From positions 558,001 through 622,000 of the forward strand of contig JANVFP010000017.1 in assembly GCA_027919835.1 (NCBI GenBank): a stretch of DNA of 64,000 bases. Direction: 5' to 3'. Positions 48,787-62,496 of this stretch are shown in pieces (within the stretch, counting starts at the first letter, position 1; each line of letters begins with the position of its first letter). A program made the position numbers and the translations under genes. The notes below the pieces were generated by a model. The model was not told the origin of the DNA and did not search any database. It worked only from the letters and a program-made list of their open reading frames with translations. This DNA comes from Lentinula raphanica (lineage: Eukaryota; Basidiomycota; Agaricomycetes; Agaricales; Omphalotaceae).

Positions 48787-51700
48787 AAGGAATCACATCG
48801 TACGTCCTCTAAATGTTACATCGTAGACTGACCTTCAGCTAACTATCTGGCATCGTTTAGGATTCACTCTACTACCCGTTCGACACTCAGACCCCATGCA
48901 TTTCTGTGTATATTAGCTTTGAAGCCGCCGCCGTCATTGTTTCATTGTTCGAAGATGTTGTACTACTCTACTCCAGCTAATGCCTATTTTGTTCTTGCTC
49001 TTCACCTTGAAATCTTCAGCCCATCGATGAGATACGATAACCAGAACATGTACCATGGAAACAAGACCGGAAAGTCTTTGGTTCCGTCGCAAGACCCTGA
49101 ATCCGATGCATATTTTCTTCCGTTCCGAAGCAATTGCGGGGTGACCATGCGGGGCAGTGCGAGGTTCGGAAGCCACAAGATTGGTTCTTTGCCAATACTG
49201 TAACTAGAGTCCTTGGAACCTGGATGATTGTGAACGATGGTGACCGTCATGAATGAACAAACTCTGAGTCCAATCACACAGGAAATGCTCTTCTAAAGCC
49301 TATGTCCTTTTCCGGTGCAAAAATTGGACGAGTTTGACGAGTTTGACGATTGATGTCAACTCCGGCCCGTATTCCGACTTTGCGTCTCTCACTCAAACCG
49401 TCACATCTTTTCTGGCCGAGCTTGTCTGCTAATGTTCAGTAGCCCAGACTCTCCTTGGTCTCTTGTGCCGCTGTATTCGGGTGGGACCCGTGCCCTATCA
49501 AGTCCTCCAATTCCCCTTCCTGCGCAGAATCGAACCAGCTTTCATCGTTACCAGCGACTCTGAGAAAAATTTCCTTGCATCTGGACCGACCAAACATCAA
49601 CACGGTCGGACAGTGATCTTCGCATCATTATGAAAGTAATCAAGTCGTTCATAATTCGACTCCGAAGAACATGTTGCTTCCATTTCTCGTCAACAGTTTA
49701 TCCAGCATCAAATGCTCTAATTAACGGTGGAGCGCCTGCGTACGACGGCACCGAGATGGTCTCGAATTGTGATGGCCTGTGGAAAGCCTATGTCGCAGGC
49801 CAGAAGGAAGGATAGTAACCGCTGGTACTGGTAAGGACATCTCCCAACCTGCTTGATTGACTCTCTCTTATCACGGATACGCGCTAGACCTTCTTCGTTT
49901 CTCTGAAATCACCGGACGGCGGACACCTTGTATGGTTTCGTTACTATGCGTTGATGAGGGCGCTTGAACCGACGACCTTCATTCGGTTTGCAGCCGAGCT
50001 ACTTCTGACTGTGTGTCATCGTTCGTGAAACGGATGCACCTCAACAGTTAAATGTGAGTGGTCAAACACCATATCATACTCTTTGACATTTTCGGTATCA
50101 TACGTAGCATCGACCGTTACTATCTCTTCTCTCGCATTTTCCTGACCACCGACAACCCATGTGTAAAGCTTGAGGCCTTTACAAAGAGCCGTCAGTGTAT
50201 CAACATGTGTGCGGCTGAATGAATCTGCTGTACAGAATCCTCCCCGACATGGGAAAACTCCCGCGAGATCTGGCTCTTAGGAGTCATTCCCAATATTGCC
50301 CAAAGTATGTACCTATTCAAGAACGATGCACATCTAATAACTGACCATTGTCCGACACCAGCATACGCCGTTCTTCCTGTCATGCAACCTCAATCTTAAA
50401 TCACCACACTACATATTTGGGAAAACTGCACCAGGCACCATAACGCCATTCTTTAGAGGTTTGTCCAGCTGCCAAAACCTAACGATCTATCGATAGATCG
50501 CCCCTCCTGGAAAGACCTTTTTTCTTCGGCAGGTGTACGTATAACCTCGTATAAACTCCATGCATCGCTATCTTCTTGAGTTTTACTTACCTGACTCTTA
50601 AGATTGCACGGGAACCTGTTGTTTCTCATCTGTTCCGCAGTGCGGGAAGGCGTGCAGGGTGCAGTGTCGGCACGATCCAAATCGAAGATGGGGAGGCCCA
50701 CCAATACTTTGAATTTTGAACCACCCAAGCCGAGGATGAAGGAGAAGACTGCATGTAGAAAGAGTGCACAGACCTATCATATCGCGTCGACGGGGTAATT
50801 TATCTTTACGGTATTTGAAAATAATCCAGAATTCCAGGAATATGACAAGGTAAGCCGCCCCAAATTATACATCATACCGCCAGCGTACATGTTCTTACAG
50901 CTGTCGTTGTTTCAGACAAATACTCATCATACACAGCAAAATGTGAGTGTCAAGCATACTACGAGGAGACGTTTTTTTGAAGTGGCTTATGGTTCGGGTA
51001 GGGTCTAACCAAGGTGCTCGAGTTAGGCTAAATGGAGAAACCTTAGCTGGAAAAACTGAAGGGCGCCCAAGCTTATGCTTATGCTTAGGATATTTAGTGA
51101 GTTCACGATATTTACCATTGAGTTAACCCCAGTTGAATATGACCATAAATGACAACAAAGCACCTACAGACACCACACACGTCTGTCGCCATGCGAAAAA
51201 GCACTGTGAGAAGCGTAGTCGAAGCATCTTTTTCTATATGATCTACCTCGAACTGCCTCAGTGTTCTCTAAGCAAGATAAGGCATAGGCTGGCAAATAAA
51301 GCTTGGTTCCAAATGCTGTTTATTGTGCAACGCTGATGATGCTCCAAGAATCCTGCGATTTGCCGTTGCTACGACTCATACCGCAAGTGAAGTGGGTTGG
51401 CATTATCCGACGATTCAAACCGCAAAGCTAGGTGGGTTTTTTACTCATATGTGATTTGGTCAACCATGCGCTTCTTTTGGAAGAACTTGAGCGATTTTAT
51501 CGCGTTACTAGGTATGCAAGAATGTACCAGACCCAGTGGGAAGACAAACAGCAGTACGTTTACCGTTGATATCTATCCAATCATGAGGTCGAAGTTTATG
51601 AATGTTTCTCTGGCTTTCATTTCTAGCGATCCATCACCCACAGCTCTCACTTCGAGCTCTACGGCCGTCCAACATATACTCAATGAAGATCTGTTGTGAC

Positions 51701-54700
51701 GTCCTCAGCCTCTCGTGGCATCTCATGAACCTTTGATATGAAATGTCAATAATATCCCTAGCGCTTCCGAACTTGTAATCATCTTCATTAATCAAAACAA
51801 AAACCAATCACCCGCTAAGCCCGAGTCGTCTATCAGGCTATGCAGCAGGCTGATGATGTAGCTTGATGCAGGTCTATGTAAATGTTTATCGACGCTGGGT
51901 GAGTGGCTCACCGACAAGGAATCATCTTCTCCGTTACAGGGACCTCTATTGATAGTGCGGGAGAAGCTCAGTGACATTGGATTTAGTAGGGACCTGCAGT
52001 ATTTTTTTTCTTCGTCCTTGGTCAAAGGGGCCGCAGTTCGATCGAGAAGCTGTTGCTGATTGGTTCTGGGTTGAGGTGAGGTGTTGACTCAGGCCATCTC
52101 TGTCAGCGGAAACTACGGACTGACTTGAAGTCTCGAGTTGGCAGGCATATGTCAATTTTGTAGTTGCTCCAAGAGCCTTCTCGTAGGTTCTAACTGTTGA
52201 TGTTTGCCACCCAATGTTGAACCCGTCTTTGTGCTCTTTTTAGCGAACTAGGAGTTCGCCGTTGTACGAGCACCCGTATCACGGTCATCTAGGTCTGCTC
52301 GAAATAACTGCTCGCACCTGTGAGTTCTACGGAGACTCAACCGCATCACTCGAAAATGTCGAACGCAGCTTCAAATAACACCGATAAGTTGTTACATACC
52401 AGTATGTTATACAAATTGAGATCATCGTTTGTCCTTATAGCTAAACAAACGACCCGTGATGTCGATAGATTACACACTTTAGACAGCACTGCTGTTCTGG
52501 CTTCCATTCTTCGAGTCATCTATCGATATATCTGTCAGGATCGGCCCAGGATACGTACTCTCCTCCGATGGTACTATTCTGAGAACTAAATTCTTCCTAG
52601 TACAGAAACGCGAGGTTCAATTTCCATACACATATGCTTTTGTTCATCGTCCAACTCACAAGTGGAGTTATGAATGAGCCTTAGCAGTGGTCCCGTCCCC
52701 CCAAATACTTGCATCTATCCTCGCAGTTGCAGCGTTTACGAAACTATGGGAGTTAATCGTCGCTCGTACGCGTGGAGTCCGAGAGGAAGGGTTTCTGGAA
52801 TACCCTGGGGCCGGATACAACCGAATATATCCTGGGGATGGGATGAACAGATATATCATTCGACGAACTACTATATGTCTTTTGCTCCTCAATACTGTTC
52901 CGAACAGGATAGTTGGCAGATTGGGAGGCGGCCGAAACACGCCCTCCTCCTCCGAGTCACTCCACCTTGGTCGAACCATTGAAGTCCCATGGAATAGTTC
53001 TTCTTCTCCCTATATTACTATCAATTCTCATACTGACTGCTTTGAGCTTAGGAGATGAATATAGAAATCAAGCAGGTCATCGCTTGCCGGGCATCCTTCT
53101 AAGTTCCAAGCCGAGGTTGTCATTGAGTCTGCAGAGATAGGATATACTTATGTACTACGCAATGTGACCATATTCAAGATATCATTTGTGGGTGGAATGC
53201 GATCTTGGCATGATGCCAGCTGATGTTTGAGTACGTACTGGATCATGAACGCGATATTCATAGAATGACATTTATTAAGTGCATGGCACTGCCAAAGAAG
53301 TCAAAGGATTGGCTTGAACAAAGCGCTCAGGCTAGTACATGAGATAATGCACGATATATTCTGCGTGAGTACCATTTGTAGTAGTCTTACGAAGTATGGC
53401 AGGGTATTGGAAGCTATGTTTTGTGGAAGATGACATGAGGACTTGAATGTGGAGTCTCTGAGAATCCCTGTCTCTGAACCTAGCCTCTTCCGCCTGCGCC
53501 TACGCGGTATTTCACGCTTCCGTGAGTCTTCCGTGAGTCCTACAGAGTGTGGATAGATCTTGAAAAAACCTAATGTCAGATCTTTGATCTCCTACTTCGT
53601 TCTCTAATCTCGAATTCAGACGAAATCAACTTGCTCGCGCTCGAGTTCGGTACCAAAGTTCTTTTTGAACTGACTTATCGTTGTCTTCGGATACTGTAGC
53701 TCTCCTTTAGTACGTTCGCTGTCGTTCCCGTCCCTCTGTCACAGGAAGTACTAAAATTTCAACTTCAATTTTCTACTAACCACTGGTTAGTCTCGACACT
53801 TCCCTGACACGCCGAATCCCTGCTCTGGGATTAAATTGCGATATATTGCATAGTCATTGAGCTACGCGCTCGCAACCTGGTTGGTCAGTTTTGAGTCAGT
53901 GAGCTTGACTACTCCCAGCTTGAATGAGTCGTGACTCCTTCGCTCATGACACTCGTTTCCCTTGTAAAGATCCTTTGTGTATCATCTGGCCGCAGGACGC
54001 TGGTTCTGATCAAAGCCTGAGATTTGTGCAGAATAGGATAACTCTGAAACTCAAATCAGCTTGGCAAGACCCTGCAAGACCGGGCGAGGTTGACGTTGGT
54101 ACCAGTGCAACACGGTATCATCTGGGATCACACAACGAACCCGAACTTTCTGAAGGGGATCCATTCGATATGTACCTGCTTCCATCAACCCTGCCTCTAT
54201 CATTGTGTGCGAGTGATGTTTTCTTGAATCTATCTTATGACTTATGAAAAAACTCCTGAAGTTATTCTAGTTCAAGCACCGAGGTCCGACATCATCAGTT
54301 TCCTCATATAGTACATAGTCCCCTTGAATGTTTCCCCGTCTCGACCTCAGCCTGCGGCTCCAAGTCCGTTACTGGTACTCACCACTAGCTGCAGTCGGTG
54401 CCTAACCACGTTGGTCGCTATCTACAACATTGTCGAAGTTATAACGACCTAATATTCTTCAAGGGCCCTTGTCCTGCATATGTTAAGTAGTGTAATAGCT
54501 TCGAGTAATCGGCCTTGTGTTATAATTGGGATTTGGCAATCCAACTCTCATTGTCCACTAGAATACCAACCAAAGTCTAATTGTATACTCGTTGCTGCCC
54601 TGTCTTTGCATACGATACTGATTCTAGTACTACTTTGGTCTACGAATAACGTACCTCCAGCGCTTATGAATTCTACAAACCGCGTTGAGACCAGGTCAAG

Positions 54701-57407
54701 CCAGTGCGCTTGGATCATTCTCGCGGAGTTCCATGTTCTCGAGATCCATTATCAACGCTCAACTCCCAAAAGGGAACCATGGTTCACGCACTTGCCATTC
54801 GTGTCCAGAAGTCTGAAAGAAATTTGAAGCTCAGCACAATACACAGGCACTCGAGAACCAGTCAAGATTTAGCGAGACAAGAGCAAGCTAGAAGTCGACT
54901 CGGAAAATCAAGAAGCTGGCATTGTTTTCCTCGATTAGTATGAGTGCCATGTCTGTCATTCGTGTGATAATGGACCAACGTCTCGACCACCCACCTCCCC
55001 TGAATGTGTGCTAACATTAACCAATCCACTGCTGCTGAACGACCCGTACAGCATATTAGTAGATGGCCGCGGATATGACGTGAGACAACCTCGGAGTTCT
55101 TCAGCCTTCGCAATATGCGAGTGGGAGAATAATCCTAGAGCAATTGAGCGTTCGACCTAGTATGAAATCAGGACATGGATGCCAATGTCTCCTCAAGGAG
55201 GACTTGACTCATGTCTTTAGAACCATCCCCGGATTCATAGTATGGGCCGCTAAGGTGATAGCTCGGGGTCGAATAGAGTGAGTATGATCAAAGCAGAATA
55301 TCTGATCAGCACTAGTACATTAGCAAGTGGAGCTTCTCTAGCATTCAGTAAGAGCTAAAGAAAAGACCTACTTCGCAACCAACCCAGTACCTTCATTTGT
55401 CCTTATGTAGTGAGCATAGAACAAAGCCATGGTAATCATAACCAAAGATTGTGGTCAAAATTCACCCACTAAATGTGGGCTGTTAAACTTGATTGATCAC
55501 TTCCCGCTTTAATATTGGGACATCCACTTGACAGATTCGTTCCAAAAGAGAGATTGTTTCGCGCCGAAATTCGTACGAGTCTCATTTCTGCTGAGGTGCG
55601 AGTCCGAACGGGTCCACAGCTCTAAAAGCAGGATGAGTTATGCGATCCACGGATGAAAGCTGTATAGCGGATAACACTCACACACGACCTGTCGCAGCCA
55701 ACAGCTATATTATCCGTGGTACTTTAGTCCTGAGCGTTACTGACCGATTCACACTATCATCAATTAATTGAAAAGCTTCAAGAAAGAATTTTGAGCAAGT
55801 ATAGCTGTTCAGAAACACCGCCGCCGACTCACCATACTCAACAGACTTTGTTCCGGAACAAGAGTCTGCCTGAGATAAGACGGGAGAAATGATTCTGTGT
55901 ACACAAAGCAAGAATTGTCGAGTGCTGGTTTACTGTTTCTATACAACGAGCTTTAGAATCAGAAAAGCACCATCCAGCATGGTACTTACTAAGGTCAGAA
56001 TCAACACTGAGGAAGGTTATTGACCATCTGCTATGAAGGTCAAGCCAGTTCGACCGGATGTTTCAAACAGTCCAATCAAATTTTCGCTTCTCTTCGTCGG
56101 CGGGTCTAACCCTAGAGACATAAAAGTTCTTCTGCGTTCATGCCGGATAGTGGCATCGGATGTCTTGCGACCTATAGGCAGCTTACCTATCCCATGTATG
56201 TCTTCTGCGGTGAAAGGGTGCCGCAGCTCAGATAAGCATATCGGTTGAACAGCTCAGCCGGAAGGCAACTGAGCACGACAGGGAGCACGAAAAATATTCT
56301 GAGAACAAGATACGGAGCTGGTAGAGATTACCTCGCGGAAGTTGAACAAGTTACCAAGGTAAGTACTTCAACCGCCGACGAGTGTTTGGGTTTTGTATCA
56401 AAAGGTACAAGAAGCTTTGGGGAAACGAGGAAGACGAAAATGAGTCGTTCGAACCGTTTACCTGTGTATATAGCCTTATCAAAGGTGAGCAGGCGATTGC
56501 ATAGAGAATACCTACCAATCAGACCTAGAGACTTCCAGCTGGATCCTATGTCCTTATAGAAACTGACAGGTCACCGCACCGTCACCGACGGACGAGCTTG
56601 AATCCAATATTTCTTCGTATAGGTCTTCCAGACGCTTCCTGAGCCTCGTAGGTGGTAATTAATATGCATCAGAAAAACAACAGACGGTAAGCATCGGGAA
56701 TTTAAATTGGGTACGGGAACGTGCATTGGCCTCCGATGCTTCTTGTGACTTCGCTGGGTCGAGGTTCGCCTTCACATACAGCCCGGAGTTAGAGTCGGAG
56801 AATTTAGAACTCTTGCTCTCGATGAGCCAAAGGGGCAGAAGGCTGCAAAAGGCCTCCTCAGGGAATCAGCTTGAATTCTGAATGTCCGAGTCGTTGGTGT
56901 GAACGCGCACTTGACCAGGGTTTGAGATATAGACGAATATTGCCATTGAGCAGTGGTTTCGCTTTACGCGGTTAGTCCTGAAAGCACAGTTCGCATCTTG
57001 GAATCGAGAGCTGTGGCAGCTTCTTGAAAGTTTCTGAGGAATCCTGAGAGTTCTCGGCAAGTTCTCGGCGCTGGCAAACGTGAGAAATTAGGTCACATGC
57101 TGAAGTTTCAGCGGAGCTGCCAAAACATAACTGAACGCTTTTCGCATCCATTGTTACTCACTCAGAATGGGTTACTACACCCAACTTGCCAGGCTAGAAC
57201 GCACTTGGAAGGTTGCCTCTCTACTTTCTATACCCCTCCATACTCCCATCATGCTCTCACTGAAGAATGAACTATCTTTGCTCCGTTCACAATGAAGGTC
57301 GGATACGTAACAAGTCCACGAATCCTCGGACTCGAGTCGCAATTCCGTATAAGAACTTCTAGGCAGGGATTCTCCAAACTCACTTCGATACTTGCTCTGC
57401 AACCACG
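48787..57407. other. 8.6-kb stretch without a recognised gene
   Basis: There are only short frames on both strands without family motifs (for example 52,687-53,058 plus, 53,924-54,247 plus, 50,453-50,728 minus). Codon texture is not coding-like for any long distance. It probably holds old, mutated repeats and spacer DNA. No RNA gene was recognised. Confidence 0.5.
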
Positions 57408-59733
57408 ATGATCTCTGACTCACCGTCAGTGTCAGCTTCGAGTGCAATACCACCTGGGATTGTCAGGATGAAGTCCCTGGTGCGGGCCAATACGCTGTAT
57501 CAGAACATTATAGGCAAGGTGCACAGGCAACGCTCTTCCGACAGCAACAGTTTTCTTTCATCGAACCAGAGCTTTCGCTTCCAAGAACGTTCAGGCCAGA
57601 TCGCGTCTCTTGAAAACTTGATGTCGTTCGGTTTGGGTTCAGGTCCGTATGGGGAGCCGATACGACACATCGTGTGTGCCAACCAGTCTACGCGTATTCG
57701 TGCACAGAGGAGATGCGCTGAGCAAGGACTGATCTCATGCCCTCGAGTGAGCATTCTGATCACTGCAGGAAGCTAGTCCATTAACCTTCTTGCTACAGTG
57801 TCGATTAGTTAAAGTTAGTCATTCAAAGCATACTCTTCTAATTCATAGCTCATGGTGCCGTTTCAAGTACTGCTCTGAGCGATGTCAGAAGCAACATTGG
57901 CCTCGACACAGCTCGACTTGTGCCCATCCATATCTCGAAGAGAGCTGGCAACCAGGATGGGTCATGCAAGACCGACCTCCTTCGTTCGCAAGTTCCTCAG
58001 CCACCTACTCCCCGTCCGCATCCATCTTCCCCGCCTTTGATAACATGAACCTAGACCAAAATGAGTTCGGAGAACTTGCGGTCACTGATAAGGACTTCAA
58101 AATCTGCTTCGCAGGTACCGCATTCTTTTTTTCAACCCCTGGGGCCTTGACCCTGACCTCCTCTGTCTAGCTTGCGCGGACATCAGGGATCTCATCGAGA
58201 CAGTGAACAACCTCCCTTCAAACTACAGTGGCACATTCGACGTTCTCTTGAACAATCCTGATCCGATTATCACCAACCGGAACCTCATCATCCTTTACGC
58301 TCTTCTAAATCCAGAACCTTCCATTGACGAAGCAGCTGAGCTTGCGATTCATTTGATGTACTCCGCCGTCCTATCCGCCCCTTGCGCCGCCTTCCTTCAA
58401 CGTTCTCTAGATGACATCTACCGCAGCACCCAAAGCGACGGTGAAAACGGCATTGATTTCTCGTCCTTTCGAGTAGGGTTAAACACCCGAGGCAGAGGGA
58501 AGATATACTCCTTTCAAACTATAGCCGGGGTTAAGCCGCCTTTGGAGGTGTTCACTTCGACAACGTATAGTTTGAATACTGCGCTCCAGGACCGCGCAAG
58601 AATTCTCGGTGCTCTTGAAAATGTGGACTCTTGGGATCGGTTTCTTTCGAGGCTGAGACCTAGTCATCGAATGGCATTTCAGCGTTTCAGAGAGACCGGA
58701 GTGCTTGCTCCGTTCTCGGTCGATACGAATAGGTTCACGCATCCGAATCGGTAGGTCCTATTTGACGTACACCACTTCATCGAAAATTCAAACGATAATT
58801 TGTATCTTTCTAGCCTGATGTTCTCCTCTCAAGGACAATGGCTATTCCGAGCCGACATACTCAACCCTTTCCAAGGCTGGGATTCCACCTCCGTCCAACT
58901 CTCCAGAGCCAAATATTCCATGGTCGACTCTGCAGATATCTTTGGCTGCCTCTTCTTCCATCTCAAATCCCAGTTCCACCGCTTTGCATCCCAAGTCAAG
59001 GACCTTCATATCAACTTCGTCTTGACTCAGTTTGATTCGAGGATCCTAGCGAGAGGTATCATGGACGGTGTTATACCGATTTTCGAAGGCGGGTGTTTCG
59101 ACAGGATTGATACGAGGGATATGATGGACGAAATTGGGATTGGAGAGTGTTTGCGTGAATGGGGTCCATTGTTGAATTGCGAGAACCCGCACGCTTCGTT
59201 GTTGATGCATTCGAGAGCGTGGCATGATCAACGACCATATGCTTTGGCACGGTGCAATTCTCATGCGGTATTAACATTGTTCATGAGAAAGTGTTTCGAG
59301 ATACCCAGTCTGGTGAGCATGAAACATTACTCGCTCTATTGGATGGATCATTCATGTTCAGTACCTTTTAGAGCATCAAATTGAAAGATGTCTTCGTGCA
59401 AGGGCTTCGTTCACCTGCTCTTCTCCGACTCATCGAGTCTTTGGATGCTTTCTACGACCATGACCACTTCTTCCACGACTTCCTGTCAACTGAGAACACA
59501 GATTCTATAGCTGCTGCTCTCGATCTACAGCTTCGACCCCAACACCGAATACATCCTCGAGTGAGTCAGGTTTTCCAGGATCACTGTATACAAAATGTTC
59601 GATTCTGATTTATCCGAGGAAGCGTTTTGGTGTTCCACTTGATGCTCACGCTCATTCCGTACCTGATCTATCGAGAAGCCGGTTTTATGATCTTGGTGGG
59701 CGCACATACAACTTCTATTTGTGTCCCTACTAA
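57408..59733 (+). CDS. MYND-finger/DUF4470-type protein with doubtful zinc finger
   Basis: This is a multi-exon gene. The N-terminal part holds a MYND-like region: CANQSTRIRAQRRC and LISC, then, after introns, WCRFKYCSERCQKQHWPRHS and STC. The second half of the finger is normal; in the first half two expected Cys positions read Gln, and the exons before about 57,850 do not join in phase by eye. The rest joins cleanly and follows the large fungal MYND/DUF4470 family: ADIRDLIETVNNLP, FDVLLNNPDPIITNRNLIIL, GVLAPFSVDTNRFTHPNRLM, GWDSTSVQLS, ADIFGCLFFHLKSQF, FVLTQFDSRIL, FDRIDT, WGPLLNCENPHASLLMHSR and HRIHP followed by RFGVPLDAHAHS. Introns are visible around 58,114-58,170, 58,752-58,815, 59,312-59,368 and 59,563-59,620. 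Biochemical function of the family is unknown; MYND fingers bind Pro-rich peptides. Confidence 0.78.
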
Positions 59734-60868
59734 CATATTATCGGTGTAGTATCCTTGTGCGAAGTTGATTTCTCCACGCGGTTTTTGGAGTTTGGTTGGA
59801 GACATTAGTTGAATGCGGCAGATCCTCTATCAACCATTACCTTTTCGCGGGATAACGACATATGAAAGCACAGGTGTGATTCAAAGTCGTTGCGTACGAA
59901 CGTCATGTCTTCGTTCTCTTCATAAGTCGCAAAAGAGCAAGTTAGCTGCTGGAGACCTCTAATCACAGATCACCTTGAACGTACAAGCTCGATCATTGAC
60001 TGTCTTCTCATATTCGTTCAAAATGACATATTCTCCATTATGTTGGCGGACCGACCTGTGTTCCATGAGAACAGCGTTGTGATATCGTCTATCCTACCAT
60101 CTACATCTCTTTTTGATCATCAAGTCCAGTGTTCGGCCTCGGGACGCCTTCAACAACAGCGTATGATATCTTCCAAAGCTCTGCAGCAGCCTCTGCTCAC
60201 AGTTGTGCAAATCGATCTGTGACACTGACTGGACCACGACCTTTTCAAAGAACCTGATCTTCACATGGCGCTCCAAGTTTTAATGCTGAGTGAGTATCAG
60301 TGGATTAGACTGGTGCCCGTAACGATTCCTGACTATCCTTCTGGGTTCGTCCTAGCCTGGTTACCAGGCTAGGTTCGTCCTGTTCGTGTCGTTCTCTCAC
60401 CTCATGCGACTTCTTCACCGACGGAATCCAAGGCATGTTTGTTCGCGTTCTGCTGGATTTCACTGAGTTCATTGTCTGCTCTAGAACGTCCTCTCATGAT
60501 CATTCGATTATGCAGTGCATCTCGGAAGAAGATTCATCTTCATCAGCTCTGCAATCACTGCACTCTATAACTTATACAAAGCCCTCTATGCCCCTCGTTA
60601 CCACCCAAATTGCACCAAATTGCAAAGGGCGGTTACTTACATTGTTTCTGTTGGAATATGTCACTCCAACATCATGCTTTTTGTGAAAGACGAGTTATTC
60701 AACGTTGATCACCGAAGGTTGAAATCATTTTTGCAGCTCCACCGTTGGAGTAGAATTGTATTTGGTGCTAAGCTTGCCGTTTGTTGTCAAAGGATTGAGG
60801 GTACATCCTCTGTTTCCTGGGAGTTTCCAGGAGTTTCCTCATTGCGATATTAACCCTGACCTCTGGGG
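59734..60868. other. intergenic region
   Basis: No gene is recognised; frames at 60,435-60,686 and 60,515-60,853 lack motifs. It contains a 23-bp palindrome described separately. The right end is the promoter of the mucin-like gene. Confidence 0.5.
60351..60373. repeat. near-perfect 23-bp palindrome
   Basis: CCTAGCCTGGT and ACCAGGCTAGG flank a single T. The palindrome is bracketed by direct copies of GTTCGTCC, giving a nested inverted/direct repeat structure. Confidence 0.85.
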
Positions 60869-60874
60869 TATAAA
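60869..60874 (+). promoter_or_regulatory. TATA box of the mucin-like gene
   Basis: TATAAA lies in a GGGGTATAAAATTC context, followed by a long pyrimidine-rich leader typical of strongly expressed fungal genes. The ATG lies about 250 bp downstream, so the leader is long. Confidence 0.6.
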
Positions 60875-61117
60875 ATTCTCCTTCACACTCGTTCTCCTCT
60901 ATTCTTGCCCTACTCCCTCCCTTTCTTCACATCTCTCTTCTTTTTTTGCCTGACTTCTCATTGCGCTTTCACCGCCAGTTCGGTCAAGCCGTGTTCATTC
61001 TCTTCATCCATCTTCTCAAATACTTCAAGCTCGCTTTCCGCTCTTGAGCGTCTGTCAGACTTAGTACTAATTCCTGTTTCGCCTTTTCGAGTGCCGAGCA
61101 CCTTTCTACTGTGACCC

Positions 61118-62496
61118 ATGTTGTTCAAATACTCTCTGTTGGCTCTGTTCGCATGTGCGACCACCTCTGTTATAGCCGCGCCTCTTGCTGGTGCCGATTT
61201 CTCATTAGAGGTCTGTTGCTTGTCCTCACCGAGTCGTTTGTGAATGCTCATTACATCTAACAAAATTTGAACAGATTCGTCACCACAAGCACGCGAAAGG
61301 CGCGAATGCTAATGCCAATGCCGGTGCTGGTGCTGCCGCTGCTGCAGGTAAGATATTTGTACCAGTCGGAATCCGATGTTTCCTTTCACTCTGGCTAACA
61401 TTAATGTTCTTAAATATCCTTAGGTACCAACTCCACTGCCGCGACTGGGTCTGCAGCCAACTCCACTGCTGCTGGAACAACGACAAGCGCGACTGGTGTG
61501 GCGACGAATGCCACGGCTGCAGGTACTACTACGACAGGCACGACCGCAAACGCCACGGACGCGGGGACTTCTGCCACTACTGGTGCTTCGACCACGAATT
61601 CAACCACTTCTACGGACAGTGGAGCTACTGGAGCTACCTGTGACAACTCAACCACAACTGCAGGAACCGCTGCCAGTGGTACGACGGACAATTCGACGAC
61701 GACTACCGGTACCACAACTACTGGTACCACAACTACTGGTAACGTGGCGAAAGCGAAACATCACAAGGGTGAGTATTCAGAGGCTCTTTCATGTTTTAAA
61801 TGTTATGAGGTCATACAGCATAACTAACTTTGAAATCTTCATAAGGGGCCGCCGCCGCTGCTGCCGCTGCAGGTGCAGGTACAGGTGAGTATCATCATGC
61901 CTATCTTTTTACCTCCTGCTGATCTTGAGTTTCTCTTAAAAGCTGCAGGCACCAACTCGACCACCGCCGGAACCACCTCCAACTGTACGAGTGCAGGCGC
62001 AACCGCTGCAGGTACCACGACCAATACTACTACTACTGGTACAGCTGGAACCACCAACACTACTGGTACCACCGATACTACCGGCGCCACTGGTGCAGAC
62101 TCTACCACGGCCACCGGGTCCACCGCTACAGCTACCAACTCCTCTTCCGGTGCCACTGGTGCAGATTCTACCACGGCCACCGGGTCCACCGCTACAGCTG
62201 CCAACTCCACCTCTGGTGATACCACTGGGACCACTGCAGGGACGACTGACACAGGCGCTACGGACTCGGGAGCAACAACATCATCTGCTGGCACAACGGT
62301 TGGAGCGGCTGGTGATTCTACCACTGGAACTGGCGCTGATTCGACGACTGCACTTAAGATCCGTGCTCTCAAGTAAGTTCTCTTTTCAAACTTTTGGTGG
62401 TCGGTGTGCTCAATGTTACATCATTTCGCTACAATCTCTAGGGACATCAATGCTCGTCGTGCATTGGCTTTGCTCGAGTTCAATGAAGTTTATTGA
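61118..62496 (+). CDS. secreted Thr/Ala/Gly-rich mucin-like protein
   Basis: Six exons join in frame: 61,118-61,210, 61,275-61,347, 61,424-61,768, 61,846-61,884, 61,949-62,372 and 62,442-62,496, about 342 residues. The start MLFKYSLLALFACATTSVIA is a clear signal peptide with cleavage near AAP. A His/Lys-rich piece (IRHHKHAKGANANANAGAG) leads to poly-Ala. Two long Thr/Ala/Gly/Ser domains with many N-x-S/T sites (TNST, ANST, DNST) are separated by a second His/Lys plus poly-Ala hinge (VAKAKHHK). The C-terminus is charged and not hydrophobic (RRALALLEFNEVY), so no GPI anchor is expected. Heavy O-glycosylation and a cell-wall or extracellular location are inferred. Exon borders match the hinge borders, which suggests growth by exon duplication. 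No enzyme motif is seen. Confidence 0.85.
62083..62214 (+). repeat. 66-bp tandem duplication in the mucin-like gene
   Basis: Units start at 62,083 and 62,149 and encode GATGADSTTATGSTATA plus a Ser-rich tail. They differ at only a few bases. Confidence 0.9.

Noticed and set aside
61410..62372. Val/Pro-rich minus-strand proteins
   Set aside because: They are the antisense of the Thr/Ala-rich secreted protein, which has a signal peptide and clean introns.
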